Assembly (NCBI GenBank): GCA_947475495.1
Contig: CANJNX010000056.1
Coordinates: 1-6,093 of the forward strand
Length of the DNA: 6,093 nucleotides
DNA from: Comamonadaceae bacterium
Lineage (GTDB): Bacteria > Pseudomonadota > Gammaproteobacteria > Burkholderiales > Burkholderiaceae_C
Reading direction: 5' to 3'
Shown: positions 4,881-6,093 of the stretch, in pieces
Position numbering within the stretch: the first letter of the stretch is position 1
Layout: each line of letters starts with the position of its first letter
Notes under the pieces: generated by a model
What the model saw: only the letters and a program-made list of their open reading frames with translations
Told to the model about the DNA's origin: nothing
Database searches by the model: none
Made by a program: the position numbers and the translations under genes

Positions 4881-6093
4881 TTAAGCAATCACTTTGTTGG
4901 CCGCAGCGTTTAACTTGGGCGGTGTTTCAAAGGTATGGAAAGGCGCAGGAGAAGGCACTTCCCACTCCAATCCTTCTGCACCTTCCCAAGGACTTTGAGC
5001 GGCTTTTTCGCCTTTGCCCATCATCGTTGGAACCACGATAAACAAGAAGAAGTAAACCTGCGCAAGACCAAAAGCAAACCCACCCACCGAAGCCACGGCA
5101 TTGAAGTCAGCAAACTGCATCGGGTAATCAGCGTAACGTCGTGGCATACCAGCCAAGCCTAAGAAATGCATGGGGAAGAAAGTCAAATTAAAGGCGATTA
5201 AGGACCACCAAAAATGGATTTTTCCGCGGGTTTCGTTGTACATCACACCGGTCCACTTCGGAGACCAGTAGTAGTAACCGGCAAACATAGCATAGAGCGA
5301 GCCCGCAACCAAAACGTAGTGGAAGTGCGCAACCACGTAATAGGTGTCTTGCAACTGAATGTCGATGGGGGCCATAGCCAAGATCAATCCGGTAAAGCCA
5401 CCCATGGTGAACACGAAGATAAAGCCCACCGCAAATAGCATGGGCGTCTCAAACGTCATGGAGCCTTGCCACATGGTTGCAATCCAATTGAAGATCTTCA
5501 CTGCCGTTGGAACGGCGATCAACATCGTGGCGTACATAAAGAACAGCTGGCCGGTCACCGGCATACCGGTAGTAAACATGTGGTGAGCCCACACGATGAA
5601 CGACAAAATCGCGATCGATGAAGTGGCGTACACCATAGAGGCGTAGCCGAACAATTTTTTACGCGCGAAGGCCGGAACGATTTGGCTGACGATGCCAAAA
5701 GCCGGCAAGATCATGATGTACACCTCTGGGTGACCGAAGAACCAGAAAATATGTTGGTACATCACCGGGTCACCGCCGCCGGCGGGGTTAAAGAAGCTGG
5801 TGCCAAAGTGGCGATCCGTCAACGTCATGGTGATGGCGCCAGCAAGCACGGGCATCACAGCGATCAACAGGTAAGCAGTAATCAGCCAGGTCCAGCAGAA
5901 CATGGGCATTTTCATCAAGGTCATGCCAGGCGCACGCATGTTCAAAATGGTCACGATGATGTTGATGGAACCCATGATGGACGAAGCGCCCAAAATATGT
6001 AGCGCAAAAATACCGGCATCCATGCTCGGGCCTTGTTGCAGCGTCAAAGGCGCGTACAGCGTCCAGCCCGCAGCCGGAGCGCCTCCAGGCATA
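4881..6093 (-). CDS. ctaD: Cytochrome c oxidase subunit I, lacking the N-terminal part
   Basis: The C-terminal 403 or so residues of the catalytic subunit that reduces oxygen and pumps protons. The gene runs off the right edge; the first ATG seen (6092) is an internal Met, and roughly 120-130 residues, including the first heme a ligand and the D-channel entry, are missing. Numbering from that Met: FFGHPEVY holds CuB ligand His121, D-channel Glu123 and the cross-linked Tyr125; WAHHM holds CuB ligands His170 and His171; AVKIFNW holds K-channel Lys199; VVAHFHYV holds the heme a3 ligand His256 and heme a ligand His258. All point to an aa3-type (A-family) cytochrome c oxidase rather than a quinol or cbb3 oxidase. 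The residue before the conserved Asp of DTYYVV is Gln248, where many homologues have a Mg-ligand His. It is the first visible gene of the right-hand unit. Confidence 0.97.
   Translation of the reverse strand, partial: MPGGAPAAGWTLYAPLTLQQGPSMDAGIFALHILGASSIMGSINIIVTILNMRAPGMTLMKMPMFCWTWLITAYLLIAVMPVLAGAITMTLTDRHFGTSFFNPAGGGDPVMYQHIFWFFGHPEVYIMILPAFGIVSQIVPAFARKKLFGYASMVYATSSIAILSFIVWAHHMFTTGMPVTGQLFFMYATMLIAVPTAVKIFNWIATMWQGSMTFETPMLFAVGFIFVFTMGGFTGLILAMAPIDIQLQDTYYVVAHFHYVLVAGSLYAMFAGYYYWSPKWTGVMYNETRGKIHFWWSLIAFNLTFFPMHFLGLAGMPRRYADYPMQFADFNAVASVGGFAFGLAQVYFFLFIVVPTMMGKGEKAAQSPWEGAEGLEWEVPSPAPFHTFETPPKLNAAANKVIA

Noticed and set aside
5682..6002. Plus-strand open frame of 106 codons opposite ctaD
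   Set aside because: It is a His/Gln-rich mirror of a highly conserved coding region, with no independent support.
1..6093. CRISPR array, insertion sequence, tRNA or rRNA, phage or defence genes
   Set aside because: No repeat-spacer pattern, terminal inverted repeats, transposase motifs or RNA folds were seen; nearly every base is accounted for by oxidase-related genes.

Overview
The window is a stretch of chromosomal aa3-type cytochrome c oxidase (complex IV) biogenesis genes. It carries structural subunits I and III, copper and heme insertion factors, and the start of the heme O/A synthesis genes. Gene order, and the small helper genes found only in this group (a 36-residue oxidase assembly peptide, a DUF2970 protein and a DUF2909 'twin transmembrane' protein), point to a betaproteobacterium of the order Burkholderiales, most likely a Comamonadaceae-like bacterium. 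Base composition looks close to half GC by eye. That is low for many members of the family and would suit a freshwater lineage, but the species cannot be named from this sequence.

Layout, right to left along the minus strand: ctaD (subunit I, 5' end cut by the window edge), a 36-aa single-helix oxidase assembly peptide, ctaG (Cox11-type copper chaperone for CuB), a 71-aa DUF2970 membrane protein, and ctaE (subunit III). This unit ends at a strong bidirectional hairpin terminator at 2938-2962. On the plus strand, one 73-aa two-helix protein (2673-2894) converges on the same terminator. Its start codon lies 11 bases from the divergent start of SURF1. A second minus-strand cluster then follows: SURF1, an SCO/thioredoxin-like anchored protein, ctaA (heme A synthase) and the first 95 bases of ctaB (heme O synthase). 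Genes in this cluster overlap or nearly touch: ATGTCTAA at SURF1/SCO-like, TGA-C-ATG at SCO-like/ctaA, and GTGA at ctaA/ctaB. This implies tight translational coupling.

Together the genes make subunits I and III, load CuB (CtaG), deliver heme a (CtaB makes heme O, CtaA converts it to heme A, SURF1 helps insert it), and probably handle copper or thiol chemistry (SCO-like protein). Subunit II (ctaC) would be expected just beyond the right edge, and the rest of ctaB beyond the left edge.

I see no mobile element, CRISPR array, RNA gene or clearly novel system. No gap reaches 300 bases; the longest is the 85-base terminator region at 2895-2979. The points most worth a second look are the plus-strand gene between two minus-strand units, which forces the SURF1 cluster to have an antisense leader or read-through; the choice between ATG and TTG as the SURF1 start; the 36-aa gene with an A-AAA-AAG slippery heptamer; and a Gln in place of the usual Mg-ligand His in subunit I.
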